Notes: generated by a model from the sequence alone, not told the origin. Shown: positions 37,811-47,841, counted from the first letter of the stretch. The stretch is DNA of 64,000 nt from Bacteroidales bacterium (GCA_017465225.1 JAFTWQ010000017.1:1-64000); one strand, 5' to 3'. Program-made: numbers and translations.

Positions 37811-40234
37811 CTAGAGTTTTACAGATAAAGCGTTTCCTTCATATCTCACGGCCTGGACAGCATTCTGTCCTGCGACTCTGACATTGAATGTCCTTTCGGC
37901 AAGCATGCCGGGGTACTGTCCTTTGACAGCTCCGATGGAAAGTGTCCGCTTCTTGTCGTTCCACTTGAATGTGATGGTTGAATAGACACCTTTCTCATAA
38001 TTGTAGTTGTCGCCCTCATCTTCATAAAGGGTGAATTCGGCGTCTGCTCCAGGGTAGACTACGATGTCAAGATTGTCCCATCTGCTTTCTTCTGCATATT
38101 GCATCACAGGAGCCAAAGGCATGATGCTTCCTGCGCGTACGAACATAGGGACTTCATCAAACTTTGTCTTGATCGTGACGTCCTGTCCGCCTTTGTATTT
38201 CTCCTCTGTCCAGAAATAATACCAGTCAGCGCCTGCAGGAAGATATTTTTCAGCAGTCTTGTTCTGGCTGAAATCAACGGATTCGGCCAGCTTCTGCTCC
38301 ACTTCATCCCTGTTCCATCCTGTCATTGCATCAGTTCTGATGACCTTCTCGTCGGTATATTGTGCATTAACTACTGGAGTCGCGAGAATGCTCCTTCCAA
38401 AGAGGAACTCGTCAGTCATGTCCCAGACCTTCTTGTCCTGAGGGAAATCATAGATCAATGCCCTCATGTAACTCTCGTCATCCGATGTCACCTGCCATGC
38501 TGTACTGTAGATGTATGGAAGAAGCTGATAACGGAGACGAATGCTCTTTTCAATTGCATCGAATGCGGCATCTCCCTTCTTTCCGAACTGGTAGATCTCT
38601 CGTGGTGCATCCGCGCCATGGCTGCGGAATACAGGACAGAAGAGTGCATACTGCATCCAGCGTACATAAAGCTCCTGGAACTGCGGGTTCTTTGGTGCAG
38701 AGCCTCCGCCCATTGTGTTGTATCTGCTGCAGAAGAAGCCTCCGATGTCAGTGTTGAAGTTAGGACATCCGGTCATCGTGTAGTTTAGACCTGCAGGAAG
38801 CTGCTTGCGTAGCATGTCCCATGTCGAGTTCACGTCACCGCTCCAAAGTCCAGCTCCATATCTCTGCTGGCCTGCAAAGGCAGAACGTGTCATGATGAAG
38901 ACTCTCTTTTCCTCCGAGTCTGCGCGGAGATTGTCATAGACGCCGCTTACGGACGCAAGAGGGAATACATTCCTGTATCTTCTCCATGTGCCGTCACCTG
39001 CCTTATGGTCATAGTGACTGTCCTGAGGATTGAAGAAGTCAGGGTCGGTAGAGTCCATCCACCATGCATCGATATCGTAGTCAACCAGGGTCTTGAGATT
39101 CTTCCAGTAGATGTCGCGTGCCTTCTGGCTGAGTGCGTCGTAGACTCTGACACCGCTCGGATAATCCATCCTTGGAGGCCAGAATGCGCTGATGCCGCTT
39201 TGTGGCCATGTCTGGAAATCGTACATGAGGTCGTCTTCAGCAAGCTCCTTGAATGCCTTTGTCTGGGGACCGAAACTTGCCCAGATACTTATCATGATAT
39301 GTGCGTTGTTGCGATGTACCTCGTCGATCATCCATGTTCCGTTTGCATATGTGTCTGCGAGGAAGTCCATGGCGTTCCATGTGTAGTTGCTGCCCCAGTA
39401 CTGCCAGTCCTGGATGATTCCGTCGAGCGGTACATTGTTGGCTCTATGCCAGCGTACAACCTCGAGGAGCTCGTCGACTGACTTGTATCTTTCGCGGCAC
39501 TGCCAGTAGCCGAAGGTCCAGAGCGGGAACATAGGGACATCTCCGCTGAGGTTTCTCATCTGCCTGTTCACTCCGTCGGCAGATCCTCCGTACATGAAAT
39601 AATAGTCGATGTCGTCGCCGACTTCGGCAGAGAACCTCATACCCTCTTCATTGTCAATGAACTGCGAACGTGAGTAATTGTCCCAGTAGATTCCCCATCC
39701 CTTGAGTGACTGGATGACGTGCTGGTAGTCCTGGGTGTTGTTCTGCTCCATATTCATATGGGTCGAGCCCCTGTGGTTCAGCTTCCCGTCCTGTGTGACT
39801 CCAAGGCCGTATATAGGCTCATCCTTGTCGAGCTGATATACAATCGTTGTGCGGAAACTGCCGGCATCTGGTCCGGATGTCCTTTCCTCAAAGCCGTATG
39901 ACTTTTCCTTTAGCATGTTCCTGCCTTTTGCAAGGAACTGGACGAGTCCTGTCTTCTTGTCGATTCTTACAGTCACGACATCACTTCGGAGTGTTATTGC
40001 CGATGAGTTCTCGCTCTTTCTGACATTCACGTCCTGTGGTGTCATCGTGACAACCCATCCGTCTCGGGTGTTCCCTTGTCTTCCTTCTGGAGTCTTTACG
40101 ATACGCACTATTTCGGGAGAATAGAAGGTCACGCTGGTAGTCGTGCCGTTGACCGTGACTTTTGCATTCTCCTTTGCCTGCATGCCGGTCACAAATGCTG
40201 CAATGCAGAACATTACGGTCAAAAGTTTCTTCAT
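37811..40234 (-). CDS. Glycoside hydrolase family 31 (alpha-glucosidase/alpha-xylosidase-like), exported
   Basis: An 807-aa exo-glycosidase with a signal peptide (KKLLTVMFCIAAFVTGMQA). It has the N-terminal beta-sandwich, the (beta/alpha)8 barrel with the nucleophile in AWWMDSTDPD (Asp394) and acid/base in WSGDVNSTWD (Asp467), and a C-terminal beta domain (DUF5110-like, YPGADAEFTLYEDEGDNYNY). WWMDSTDPD resembles alpha-xylosidases more than alpha-glucosidases, but the substrate cannot be fixed. No SusC/SusD pair is nearby, so it is not in a polysaccharide utilisation locus here. It stands alone on the minus strand behind the V-ATPase terminator. Confidence 0.9.
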   Translation of the reverse strand: MKKLLTVMFCIAAFVTGMQAKENAKVTVNGTTTSVTFYSPEIVRIVKTPEGRQGNTRDGWVVTMTPQDVNVRKSENSSAITLRSDVVTVRIDKKTGLVQFLAKGRNMLKEKSYGFEERTSGPDAGSFRTTIVYQLDKDEPIYGLGVTQDGKLNHRGSTHMNMEQNNTQDYQHVIQSLKGWGIYWDNYSRSQFIDNEEGMRFSAEVGDDIDYYFMYGGSADGVNRQMRNLSGDVPMFPLWTFGYWQCRERYKSVDELLEVVRWHRANNVPLDGIIQDWQYWGSNYTWNAMDFLADTYANGTWMIDEVHRNNAHIMISIWASFGPQTKAFKELAEDDLMYDFQTWPQSGISAFWPPRMDYPSGVRVYDALSQKARDIYWKNLKTLVDYDIDAWWMDSTDPDFFNPQDSHYDHKAGDGTWRRYRNVFPLASVSGVYDNLRADSEEKRVFIMTRSAFAGQQRYGAGLWSGDVNSTWDMLRKQLPAGLNYTMTGCPNFNTDIGGFFCSRYNTMGGGSAPKNPQFQELYVRWMQYALFCPVFRSHGADAPREIYQFGKKGDAAFDAIEKSIRLRYQLLPYIYSTAWQVTSDDESYMRALIYDFPQDKKVWDMTDEFLFGRSILATPVVNAQYTDEKVIRTDAMTGWNRDEVEQKLAESVDFSQNKTAEKYLPAGADWYYFWTEEKYKGGQDVTIKTKFDEVPMFVRAGSIMPLAPVMQYAEESRWDNLDIVVYPGADAEFTLYEDEGDNYNYEKGVYSTITFKWNDKKRTLSIGAVKGQYPGMLAERTFNVRVAGQNAVQAVRYEGNALSVKL

Positions 40235-40254
40235 GTCAAAGTGGTTTTGGTCAT

Positions 40255-40296
40255 TTATGAAAAGTCTCCGGAACTTTGAAAAGAACCGGAGACTTT
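40255..40296 (-). terminator. Terminator of the V-ATPase operon
   Basis: Minus strand: AAAGTCTCCGG/CCGGAGACTTT, 11 bp perfect (40296-40286 and 40271-40261), then TCATAAA. The tail is T-poor, so the hairpin may also act as a processing barrier before the GH31 gene. Confidence 0.75.
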
Positions 40297-40320
40297 GTCA
40301 GTTTGTTTCTGATAGTCTCA

Positions 40321-40752
<432 letters not shown>

Positions 40753-40770
40753 TTATTAGTTATTGTTTAA

Positions 40771-42609
40771 TTATTCCTTGTTTGTTGTGAGCGGATTATA
40801 GGCCGCACCCTTTCCTTCATATCCGGCATTCTTGAAATACTCTACGAATGTGAGTCGCAGAGGATGCACGAATGCTCCGAGAGATGACATGAGAATGTTC
40901 AGCACATGTCCGAAAAGCAGGATCAGTGCAAACGGGATCCATGTTATGAAACTGTCTCCGAGTACCATCTGACCGAGGTTGTTGAATGCCTGTCCAAGCA
41001 TACCGCCTGCAAGTCCGAGAGCAAAGAGACGGATGTAGCTGAGTACGTCACCGAGGATTCCGGTAGCCATGTTGTAGGTGTCCCAGAGTCCGGCTCCGAT
41101 GTTGATGAGAGGGTTCCTTCCCGGTGTGTTGAAAATGTAGATTCCAAGAGCGGAAAGCACGCCGATCACGATGACAGCCCATTTGATAGCTGCAGGTGAG
41201 ATGAACTTGCCTACTCCAAGGATAGCTACGATGATGCCACCGACAATCAGAAGCAGCCAGCCCCACGTGCTGACGGTCTCTCTGAATCCGAATCGCTTGG
41301 TATAGCCGATCGCCTTGACAGTCATGGCAAGGCAGATATGGAACACTCCGATTGCAAGTGCGAGAAGCATCTGGACATTGAATGTTCCGAGTCCAGGAAC
41401 TTCGACTTCTCCTACGATCATGCAGCTCTTCAGCCACTGTGGAACCCATGCCGCTTCATAAAGGCTCATTCCGAAGAATGTTCCCAGCATTGTTCCGACA
41501 ACGATTGTACCAGCTCCAAGAATTGATATGATGTTGCCGAGCCCGTCAAACATCGCGAACTTCACCCATCCCTTGTTCAACATGAGTCCGAACAGCAGGA
41601 GCACGATTCCGTATCCGGCATCTCCGAGACACATCGCGAAGAAGAGAAGATAGAATGGTGCTACGATTGCAGTAGGGTCGAATTCGCTGTAAACAGGCAT
41701 GCCGTACATTCCGGTAAATGACTCGAACTGTCTTGTGAACCAGTTGTTCTTCAGCTTGATAGGCGGATTATCCTCCTCTACGGCTTCTTCCTTGATGTAG
41801 AATACTCCCATCTTGTCAAAAGCCTCTGAAAGTTCCGTATCATTCTCCACCGGAGCGAAGCCTGTAAATACGGTCACATGGTCTTCTGCTGCTCCGACAG
41901 CCGCTGAATCGGCAAGGTAACGGTCGAGCTCTACGAGATCGCGGTTGCAGGCTTCCTTGATAGCTGGAATGTAGTCTTTCGCATTGAGGAGACCGGCCTT
42001 GCATTCTATGATCTCAGTCTTGTATCTGTCGGCCTCCTCTGCAGCCGCTGCATATGTACCTTCCGGTGCGGCGACTTCCTGTACAGGGAATGAATATTCC
42101 TCTGCCTTCGGTGCAACAGTCACGAACCATACCTTCTTTCCGTCGTTTTCCACGACCTGGAGAGGGTAGAGCTCACTCCATGCCTCATCAAATCTTTTCG
42201 CATCCACGCAGTAATAACGTACGATGTATCCGAGATCCTTGAGTCCGTCTACAGCACTCTTGTCATAATCTCCCCATGGGAGTCTTGCCTTCATCTGCTT
42301 TTCAGCATTGGCAAGAGAGACATTGAGTTCGCCGAGCTTCGCCCTGCAGCCTTCGATGAAGTCGACAGGATCGCCTTCCACATTTACAGTGGCCTTCGCG
42401 ATAGCTTCGGCATCAGCATCATTGCTATAGTTGACGTTCTCAAGGAATTCCAGTACCTTCTTGGCTCTGGAAGCCTTTGCGAACATCTCGGAGGAGTCCT
42501 GGTCAACAGGCTTTACAGAACGGCTGATGTCCACGACTCCGAGCTCCTGAAGCTGCTCCAGGAAACCCTCCTTCTCTCCGGTCAGGAGAATGAAGGAATA
42601 TTTGGTCAT
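40771..42609 (-). CDS. ntpI: V-type ATPase subunit I (stator/ion channel subunit a)
   Basis: A 612-aa protein with a soluble N-terminal half (about residues 1-320) and about seven or eight membrane helices after it. The conserved segments YLLFFAMCLGDAGYGI and NIGAGLWDTYNMATGILGDVLSYIRLFALGLAGGM hold the Arg that gates the ring. The ATG at 42609, 1 bp after the subunit D stop, is preferred over one at 42621 that overlaps subunit D. Confidence 0.94.
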   Translation of the reverse strand: MTKYSFILLTGEKEGFLEQLQELGVVDISRSVKPVDQDSSEMFAKASRAKKVLEFLENVNYSNDADAEAIAKATVNVEGDPVDFIEGCRAKLGELNVSLANAEKQMKARLPWGDYDKSAVDGLKDLGYIVRYYCVDAKRFDEAWSELYPLQVVENDGKKVWFVTVAPKAEEYSFPVQEVAAPEGTYAAAAEEADRYKTEIIECKAGLLNAKDYIPAIKEACNRDLVELDRYLADSAAVGAAEDHVTVFTGFAPVENDTELSEAFDKMGVFYIKEEAVEEDNPPIKLKNNWFTRQFESFTGMYGMPVYSEFDPTAIVAPFYLLFFAMCLGDAGYGIVLLLFGLMLNKGWVKFAMFDGLGNIISILGAGTIVVGTMLGTFFGMSLYEAAWVPQWLKSCMIVGEVEVPGLGTFNVQMLLALAIGVFHICLAMTVKAIGYTKRFGFRETVSTWGWLLLIVGGIIVAILGVGKFISPAAIKWAVIVIGVLSALGIYIFNTPGRNPLINIGAGLWDTYNMATGILGDVLSYIRLFALGLAGGMLGQAFNNLGQMVLGDSFITWIPFALILLFGHVLNILMSSLGAFVHPLRLTFVEYFKNAGYEGKGAAYNPLTTNKE

Positions 42610-42610
42610 T

Positions 42611-43228
42611 TTAGTTATCATTGTTCTGCTCCTCCTCTTCTTCTATAGCATGTCTGCTCTTCACGATCTTGGAAGCTGCCTTGGAGAGATTCTCCTCGTC
42701 TTCCATATATCGCTTGATCTTTCTGATAGCCTCCTGATATCCAGGAATCTGCACCTTCTCATAAAGGTTCACCTTCTGAGTGGTCTTCTTTCTCTGGAAA
42801 TCGAGAATACGCGCTTTCTCGAGATATACCTCCGACTCGATTCCGAGCCTTGAGAGCTCCTTGAGAATCGCAACTCCGTCCGCATACCATGCCGGGCAGT
42901 TGAATGCGTTGAACTCATGGATCTCGTACTTGATCTCTCCAAGGGCAGGGGTCTTCACTCCGGCAACCTTTACTGTATAAAGGTCAACATCCACGATAGA
43001 GATCAGGTTCGGCTGGAACTCGTTCCAGAGCGCTGCGAGATAGTCGTATTTCTTCAGGGCGGCATCAAGATCTTCAATAAGCTTCTCTGAATAGTCCTTG
43101 GCTTTCTTCACCTCAAGACGAAGCGCCGACTCCTTGTTCTTAAGAGTAGGGAGTGCGTTCTTTCTCATCTTGAGCTGCTTGTTCAAGTTGTTCAGAGATG
43201 TCTTATTATATTGAAATTTTATTGCCAT
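42611..43228 (-). CDS. ntpD: V-type ATPase subunit D (central shaft)
   Basis: A 205-aa, mostly helical protein. The N-terminus KFQYNKTSLNNLNKQLKMRK and the Lys/Arg/Glu-rich C-terminal helix ending EEEEEQNNDN fit the rotating coiled-coil shaft. The start at 43228 follows a 61-bp repeat element that lies between B and D. No F subunit gene follows, as in Chlamydia and spirochaete operons. Confidence 0.9.
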   Translation of the reverse strand: MAIKFQYNKTSLNNLNKQLKMRKNALPTLKNKESALRLEVKKAKDYSEKLIEDLDAALKKYDYLAALWNEFQPNLISIVDVDLYTVKVAGVKTPALGEIKYEIHEFNAFNCPAWYADGVAILKELSRLGIESEVYLEKARILDFQRKKTTQKVNLYEKVQIPGYQEAIRKIKRYMEDEENLSKAASKIVKSRHAIEEEEEQNNDN

Positions 43229-43244
43229 AATTTTGCTTCTCACT

Positions 43245-43305
43245 GTCATTCTGAACGAAGTGAAGAATCTTTACATAAAGATCCTTCGCTGGCGCTCAGG
43301 ATGAC
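43245..43305. repeat. 61-bp GTCATTCTGA...TCAGGATGAC repeat between ntpB and ntpD
   Basis: Ends GTCATTCTGA and TCAGGATGAC pair with one G-T. The inner text GAACGAAGTGAAGAATCT and AGATCCTTCGCT are also inverted relatives. It fills the whole gap between ntpB and ntpD, and a half copy lies at 46413. Confidence 0.8.
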
Positions 43306-43313
43306 ATTTCTGA

Positions 43314-44636
43314 TTATTTGTTTGGCCAGTATGTATCAATAAGCTCCTGCTTGATACCGGTCTCTGCCTTCGAGAAATATGTTCCGAAGAGTTCCCATGC
43401 AGTGTCAAGCATTTCGTCAATCTTGAGGTTCACGTCGATCGCAAGAAGTCTTGTTGCATATGCCTTCGCATAGTCAAGACATCTGAGGTCGTAGTCACTG
43501 AGGTCGAAACCGTTCTCGAGCTTTGTCTTCGCGTTCTGTGCATCGGCGTAGAGACGTACGGAAGCATTCATCACCTGACCGTGGTCCTTACGGGTCTTCT
43601 TACCCTGTACGAGCTGTTTCAGACGTGAAAGTGAACGGAACGGGTCGATGATGACCTTTCCTGAATCAGGGTCTGTACGGAGGAAGAGCTGTCCCTCTGT
43701 GATGTAACCGGTATTATCCGGAATCGCATGAGTGATGTCTCCGTCGTTGAGGGTGGTCACTGCGATGATTGTGATCGAACCTCCGTCAGGAAGCTGTACG
43801 GCCTTCTCGTAGATCTTTGCAAGGTCTGAGTAGAGAGAACCCGGCATAGAGTCCTTCGAAGGGATCTGGTCCATACGGTTGGATACGATTGAAAGAGCAT
43901 CGGCATAAAGTGTCATGTCAGTAAGAAGCACGAGCACTTTCTCATTCTTTTCAACAGCGAAATATTCCGCAGCAGTAAGAGCCATGTCCGGAATAAGGAG
44001 ACGCTCTACAGGAGGCTGCTCGGTAGTGTTCACGAAAGAGATGATCTTATCAAGTGCACCAGCTGCCTCGAACTCATGCTTGAAGTAGAGGTAGTCGTCA
44101 TTTGAAAGACCCATACCTCCAAGGATGATCTTGTCAACGTCCGCACGGAGAGCCACCTGAGCCATTACGTTGTTATATGGCTGGTCAGGGTCTGCGAAGA
44201 AAGGAATCTTCTGTCCTGACACGAGTGTGTTGTTGAGGTCGATGCCGGCGATACCGGTAGGGATGAGCTGTGATGGCTGCTTTCTCTTGTATGGGTTTAC
44301 AGACGGACCACCGATCTCCACTGTCTTTCCTTCAACTGCGGGGCCGCCGTCGATAGGCTCGCCGTATGCGTTGAAGAAACGTCCTGCAAGCTCGTCGCTT
44401 ACATTGAGGGTAGGGGCTCCGCCGAGGAATACGATCTCAGCATTTGTAGGGATACCCTCGGTACCGGAGAAGATCTGAAGTGTGACGAGGTCTCCCTTTG
44501 TCTTAACCACCTGAGCAAGGCGGCCGTCTACGAGAGCAAGCTCGTCATTTGATACACCTGTCGCCTTAAGCGATACTGTTGCCTTTGTGATGGCCTCCAG
44601 CTGTGTATATGTTTTCTGAAATGCCTTATTTGCCAT
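43314..44636 (-). CDS. ntpB: V-type ATPase subunit B (non-catalytic)
   Basis: Non-catalytic nucleotide-binding subunit of the V1 head, 440 aa. It lacks a working P-loop (SGQKIPFFADPDQPYN in its place) and has the family's DMTLYADALSIVSNRMDQIPSKDSMPGSLYSDLA region around the subunit interface. Its start overlaps the end of subunit A by 11 bp, so translation is likely coupled. Confidence 0.96.
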   Translation of the reverse strand: MANKAFQKTYTQLEAITKATVSLKATGVSNDELALVDGRLAQVVKTKGDLVTLQIFSGTEGIPTNAEIVFLGGAPTLNVSDELAGRFFNAYGEPIDGGPAVEGKTVEIGGPSVNPYKRKQPSQLIPTGIAGIDLNNTLVSGQKIPFFADPDQPYNNVMAQVALRADVDKIILGGMGLSNDDYLYFKHEFEAAGALDKIISFVNTTEQPPVERLLIPDMALTAAEYFAVEKNEKVLVLLTDMTLYADALSIVSNRMDQIPSKDSMPGSLYSDLAKIYEKAVQLPDGGSITIIAVTTLNDGDITHAIPDNTGYITEGQLFLRTDPDSGKVIIDPFRSLSRLKQLVQGKKTRKDHGQVMNASVRLYADAQNAKTKLENGFDLSDYDLRCLDYAKAYATRLLAIDVNLKIDEMLDTAWELFGTYFSKAETGIKQELIDTYWPNK

Positions 44637-46377
44637 TGCTTAGAAGATTATTGAGTTTTTCCTGATATTCGTAGAATCTTTCGCTCTTGAATTCAGAGTA
44701 GTTCATCTGTCTGAGAGCGTTGATGAGTTCCTTGAAGTAGTTGCGGCACTCCTCGAAGTCCTCGAATGTGAAGTCGCGCTCGCAGATGCCCATGACAAGC
44801 TCAAGCATGTATTTCTGACGCTCGATAGGGCAGAGTGCGTCGATGTCGTCGAATGCGTCCTGCTGGAGGATGACGAAGTCGAGAAGCTCTGATTTCCAGA
44901 AGATCTCATGGTAGCTCATAGGCACACCGTCATCACCGAGGATGTTGATCTGGTCGTTAGCCTCCTTACCCTTGCGCACGATATTCTTTGCTCTTTCCAC
45001 CATCTCTACCCAGCCTGGCATGATGGTCTCGTTGAGGTACTCGCGGATCTCCGGATACTCAAGATACTTTGAATATGAGTCGATAGGGTTGACTGCAGGA
45101 TAACGCTTCTGGTCTGCACGGTTCTGCTCGAGAGCGTAGAAGCAGCGTGCCGCCTTCTTTGTAGACTCTGTCACAGGCTCCTTGAGGTTACCTCCGGCTG
45201 GAGATACGGTACCGATGAATGTTACCGCACCTGTCTGGCCGTTGTTGAGGATGACCATACCTGCACGTGCGTAGAAGTTAGAGATGATGGCTGAAAGGTC
45301 CACAGGGAACGCATCGGCTCCAGGAAGCTCCTCCATACGGTTCGACATCTCACGGAGAGCCTGTGCCCAGCGTGAAGTGGAGTCGGCAAGGAGAAGGACC
45401 TTCATACCCATCGCACGGTAGTACTCGCAGATTGTCATCGCTGTATATACGGATGCCTCACGAGCTGCTACAGGCATGTTTGAAGTGTTACAGATGATGG
45501 TTGTACGCTCCATGAGGTGACGTCCTGTATGCGGGTCGATGAGTTCAGGGAACTCTGCGAAGATCTCCACAACCTCGTTGGCACGCTCACCGCAGGCTGC
45601 CATCACGATCACGTCTGCATCACCCTGCTTTGCGATAGCATGCTGAAGCACTGTCTTTCCGCAACCGAAAGGACCAGGGATGAAGCCTGTACCTCCCTCT
45701 GCGATAGGGTTGAGCGTATCGATCGCACGTACACCTGTCTCCATGATCTTTGATGGCCTAGGCTTGTCCTTGTAACCCTTGATGGCTACCTTTACAGGCC
45801 ATTTCTGCCACATGGTCACTTCAACATCCTCGCCTTCAGCGTTTGTGAGGACTGCAATCACCTTGTCGATGTTGTACTGTCCAGCAGGAGCGACTGTCTT
45901 TACTGTATATTCGCCCTTGAAGCTGAACGGAACCATGATCTTGTGAGGAAGCCATCCTTCCTTCACCTCTCCGAGCCAGTCTGCAGCGACTACCTTGTCG
46001 CCCGGCTTTGCAAGCGGTGTGAAGTCCCAGATCTTCTCGTGGTCGAGAGGGTTGGTGTATTCTCCCTTCTTGAGGAATACGCCTGTCATTGTGGTGAGGT
46101 CGTTCTGAAGACCATCGTAGCTGCTTGAGAGAAGGCCCGGACCGAGAGTGGCCTCGAGCATCCTGTCCACGAACTCGACTGTGTCACCGTTCTTGAGTCC
46201 ACGGGTGCTTTCGAATACCTGCACTGCGGCGTTCTTTCCGTTCACCTTGATGACCTCGGCCATGAGCTTCGTGTCACCTACGGTGATGTAGCAGATCTCA
46301 TTCTGCGACACCGGTCCGTCAGCCTCGACAGTCACAAGGTTTGAAACGATACCCGTAACTTTACCAGTTGTTTTCAT
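44626..46377 (-). CDS. ntpA: V-type ATPase subunit A (catalytic)
   Basis: Catalytic subunit of the V1 head, 583 aa. Walker A is GPFGCGKTVLQ, and the A-type non-homologous region precedes it. MAACGERANEVVEIFAEFPEL and LLADSTSRWAQALREMSNRM are the usual catalytic-site blocks. The 68-bp gap upstream contains half of a dispersed repeat. Confidence 0.96.
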   Translation of the reverse strand: MKTTGKVTGIVSNLVTVEADGPVSQNEICYITVGDTKLMAEVIKVNGKNAAVQVFESTRGLKNGDTVEFVDRMLEATLGPGLLSSSYDGLQNDLTTMTGVFLKKGEYTNPLDHEKIWDFTPLAKPGDKVVAADWLGEVKEGWLPHKIMVPFSFKGEYTVKTVAPAGQYNIDKVIAVLTNAEGEDVEVTMWQKWPVKVAIKGYKDKPRPSKIMETGVRAIDTLNPIAEGGTGFIPGPFGCGKTVLQHAIAKQGDADVIVMAACGERANEVVEIFAEFPELIDPHTGRHLMERTTIICNTSNMPVAAREASVYTAMTICEYYRAMGMKVLLLADSTSRWAQALREMSNRMEELPGADAFPVDLSAIISNFYARAGMVILNNGQTGAVTFIGTVSPAGGNLKEPVTESTKKAARCFYALEQNRADQKRYPAVNPIDSYSKYLEYPEIREYLNETIMPGWVEMVERAKNIVRKGKEANDQINILGDDGVPMSYHEIFWKSELLDFVILQQDAFDDIDALCPIERQKYMLELVMGICERDFTFEDFEECRNYFKELINALRQMNYSEFKSERFYEYQEKLNNLLSNGK

Positions 46378-46412
46378 ATTTGTATTTATTTCAGTTTTTG
46401 TTTGATTCTTTT

Positions 46413-46443
46413 AAAGATCCTTCGCTTTGCTCAGGATGACATT
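46413..46443. repeat. Half copy of the V-ATPase-operon repeat
   Basis: AAAGATCCTTCGCT, then TTGCTCAGGATGACATT, matches the 3' half of the element at 43245-43305 (43277-43307). It lies between DUF2764 and ntpA. Confidence 0.75.
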
Positions 46444-46445
46444 CG

Positions 46446-47078
46446 TCATTTTTCGTTGTATTCTACGCCTTTGAAAGTGCCACGTACGTCGTCGACGAGC
46501 TTCTTGAACATCTCACGTCCGGTCTCTTCGTCAAGAATGAGCCATCTGCGGATGATCATCATCTTCACCATCATTCCGAGGATCTTGTCGAAGTTGAGAT
46601 AATCGAAGAGGGTGAGCTCGTCAATCTTGTCCCAGTAGAGATCGTCGATGCCTCTCTCGCGTGAGAGGATGTCGTGGCCTTCGAGGATGCTCTGCAGTCT
46701 TGCAGACTCCTTGAATTCCGGTTCCTCCGGTTCAAGTCCGGTCTCTTCCGCCTCAGGGTCCCTGAGCGAGAGGACATCCTTTTCAGGATCCCTGCCCAAA
46801 GCCTGGTTCAGATACCTGACCTTCTGGTTGCGCACGTTCATATCGAACTGGAAGAATTCCCTGATGAATCCGATCCTGTGCGACAACGCCTCCTTGTAGA
46901 GCTCAAGGCCGATCTGATCCTTGTCGAATCCCTTTACGATGAAATCGACAGCCTCATTGTCCTTTGCGGACAGAAGCTCCCTCACCTGCTCAAGGTATTC
47001 GTCAAGACTCTTCTCGCCCTGCCTCCAGTCCGGAGTGAAGTCAGGAAGACCTGCTATTATGTATACGTAATTGCTCAT
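46446..47078 (-). CDS. DUF2764 protein of V-ATPase operons (probable subunit C counterpart)
   Basis: A 210-aa acidic protein beginning SNYVYIIAGLPDFTPDW. The DUF2764 family is found between atpE and atpA in Chlamydia, spirochaetes and Bacteroidota, in the slot where other bacteria have subunit C or F. Its role as stalk subunit is inferred from place. The ATG overlaps the ntpE stop as TAATG. Charged helices follow, ending MMIIRRWLILDEETGREMFK. Confidence 0.85.
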   Translation of the reverse strand: MSNYVYIIAGLPDFTPDWRQGEKSLDEYLEQVRELLSAKDNEAVDFIVKGFDKDQIGLELYKEALSHRIGFIREFFQFDMNVRNQKVRYLNQALGRDPEKDVLSLRDPEAEETGLEPEEPEFKESARLQSILEGHDILSRERGIDDLYWDKIDELTLFDYLNFDKILGMMVKMMIIRRWLILDEETGREMFKKLVDDVRGTFKGVEYNEK

Positions 47079-47683
47079 TATCCGAAGAGAAGCTTCTTGG
47101 TTGCTGGTCTGAGATACTCTGAAATGAGCTGGCTGAATGTCTCCTCTGTGAAGCTTACGAACCATCCTTCGTCCTTAGGACCGATCTGGAAGCCGCCTGC
47201 CACCTTCTTCGAGAATGAAGCCTGCACGCCAGCGCCGAGGATCTTTGCGAGCTCCTTTGTCGCGAATGGCTCGAGGTCGTTCTTGAGAGACTCTGGGAGA
47301 ACGAGGTTGAGGTCTACAGGACCGTCAGTAGTGAATTTCTCTGCAACGGTCTTGATGAGATCCTTGATGAAGTCAGGTGAAGAAAGAGTCTTCTTCACTG
47401 CATCGCCTGTCATCTTGCCTACGATGAGGGTCTCGATGTCCTTCTTTGTAGCTGCGATGCTCTGTGAAGAAGCCATCTTGATGTCAGACGCTGTCTTTGT
47501 CCTGATCTCCTCTGCCTGCTTCTGAGCTGCAGCGATGATCTGTGCCGCTTCAGCCTGTGCCTTTGCAAGCATGTCGTCTACCTGTGCCTTTGCTTTGGCA
47601 AGAAGTTCCTCGCCTTCCTGCTTACCTTTCGACAGACCCTCGTTATAGAGCTTGTCTGTCAGTTCCTGCAATTTGTTCTGCAT
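47078..47683 (-). CDS. ntpE: V-type ATPase subunit E (peripheral stalk)
   Basis: A 201-aa protein: an N-terminal Ala/Lys/Glu/Gln-rich helix of about 90 residues (EELLAKAKAQVDDMLAKAQA) forms the stalk coiled coil, and the C-terminal domain (from about residue 100) binds the V1 head. No subunit G gene is near, so E may pair with another protein. It is the first gene of the operon, 45 bp downstream of a good promoter. Confidence 0.9.
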   Translation of the reverse strand: MQNKLQELTDKLYNEGLSKGKQEGEELLAKAKAQVDDMLAKAQAEAAQIIAAAQKQAEEIRTKTASDIKMASSQSIAATKKDIETLIVGKMTGDAVKKTLSSPDFIKDLIKTVAEKFTTDGPVDLNLVLPESLKNDLEPFATKELAKILGAGVQASFSKKVAGGFQIGPKDEGWFVSFTEETFSQLISEYLRPATKKLLFG

Positions 47684-47727
47684 ATCCGGATAATTATGTT
47701 TTGGTTATATTTTATTCCTAATTCCGG

Positions 47728-47758
47728 CAAATTTACTAATAAATCGGCGAGGAAGCAA
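47728..47758 (-). promoter_or_regulatory. Promoter of the V-ATPase operon
   Basis: Minus strand: TTG (47758-47756), 20 bp, TAAATTTG (47735-47728). The leader is about 38 nt. Confidence 0.83.
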
Positions 47759-47841
47759 CCTATTTTTGTTTAAAATTTAAAAATAGTTTGCCCCCTCGCC
47801 ACTCTATTGTGCTATGGGTTGATTTTCAGCTCCTTATGAAA

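Noticed and set aside
37643..37828. Small plus-strand frame of 61 codons in the repeat region
   Set aside because: Half of it reads through the 100-bp hairpin element, and it has no promoter and no recognisable product.
43229..43313. Insertion sequence remnant in the V-ATPase operon
   Set aside because: No transposase fragment and no target duplication visible; a short palindromic repeat explains it.
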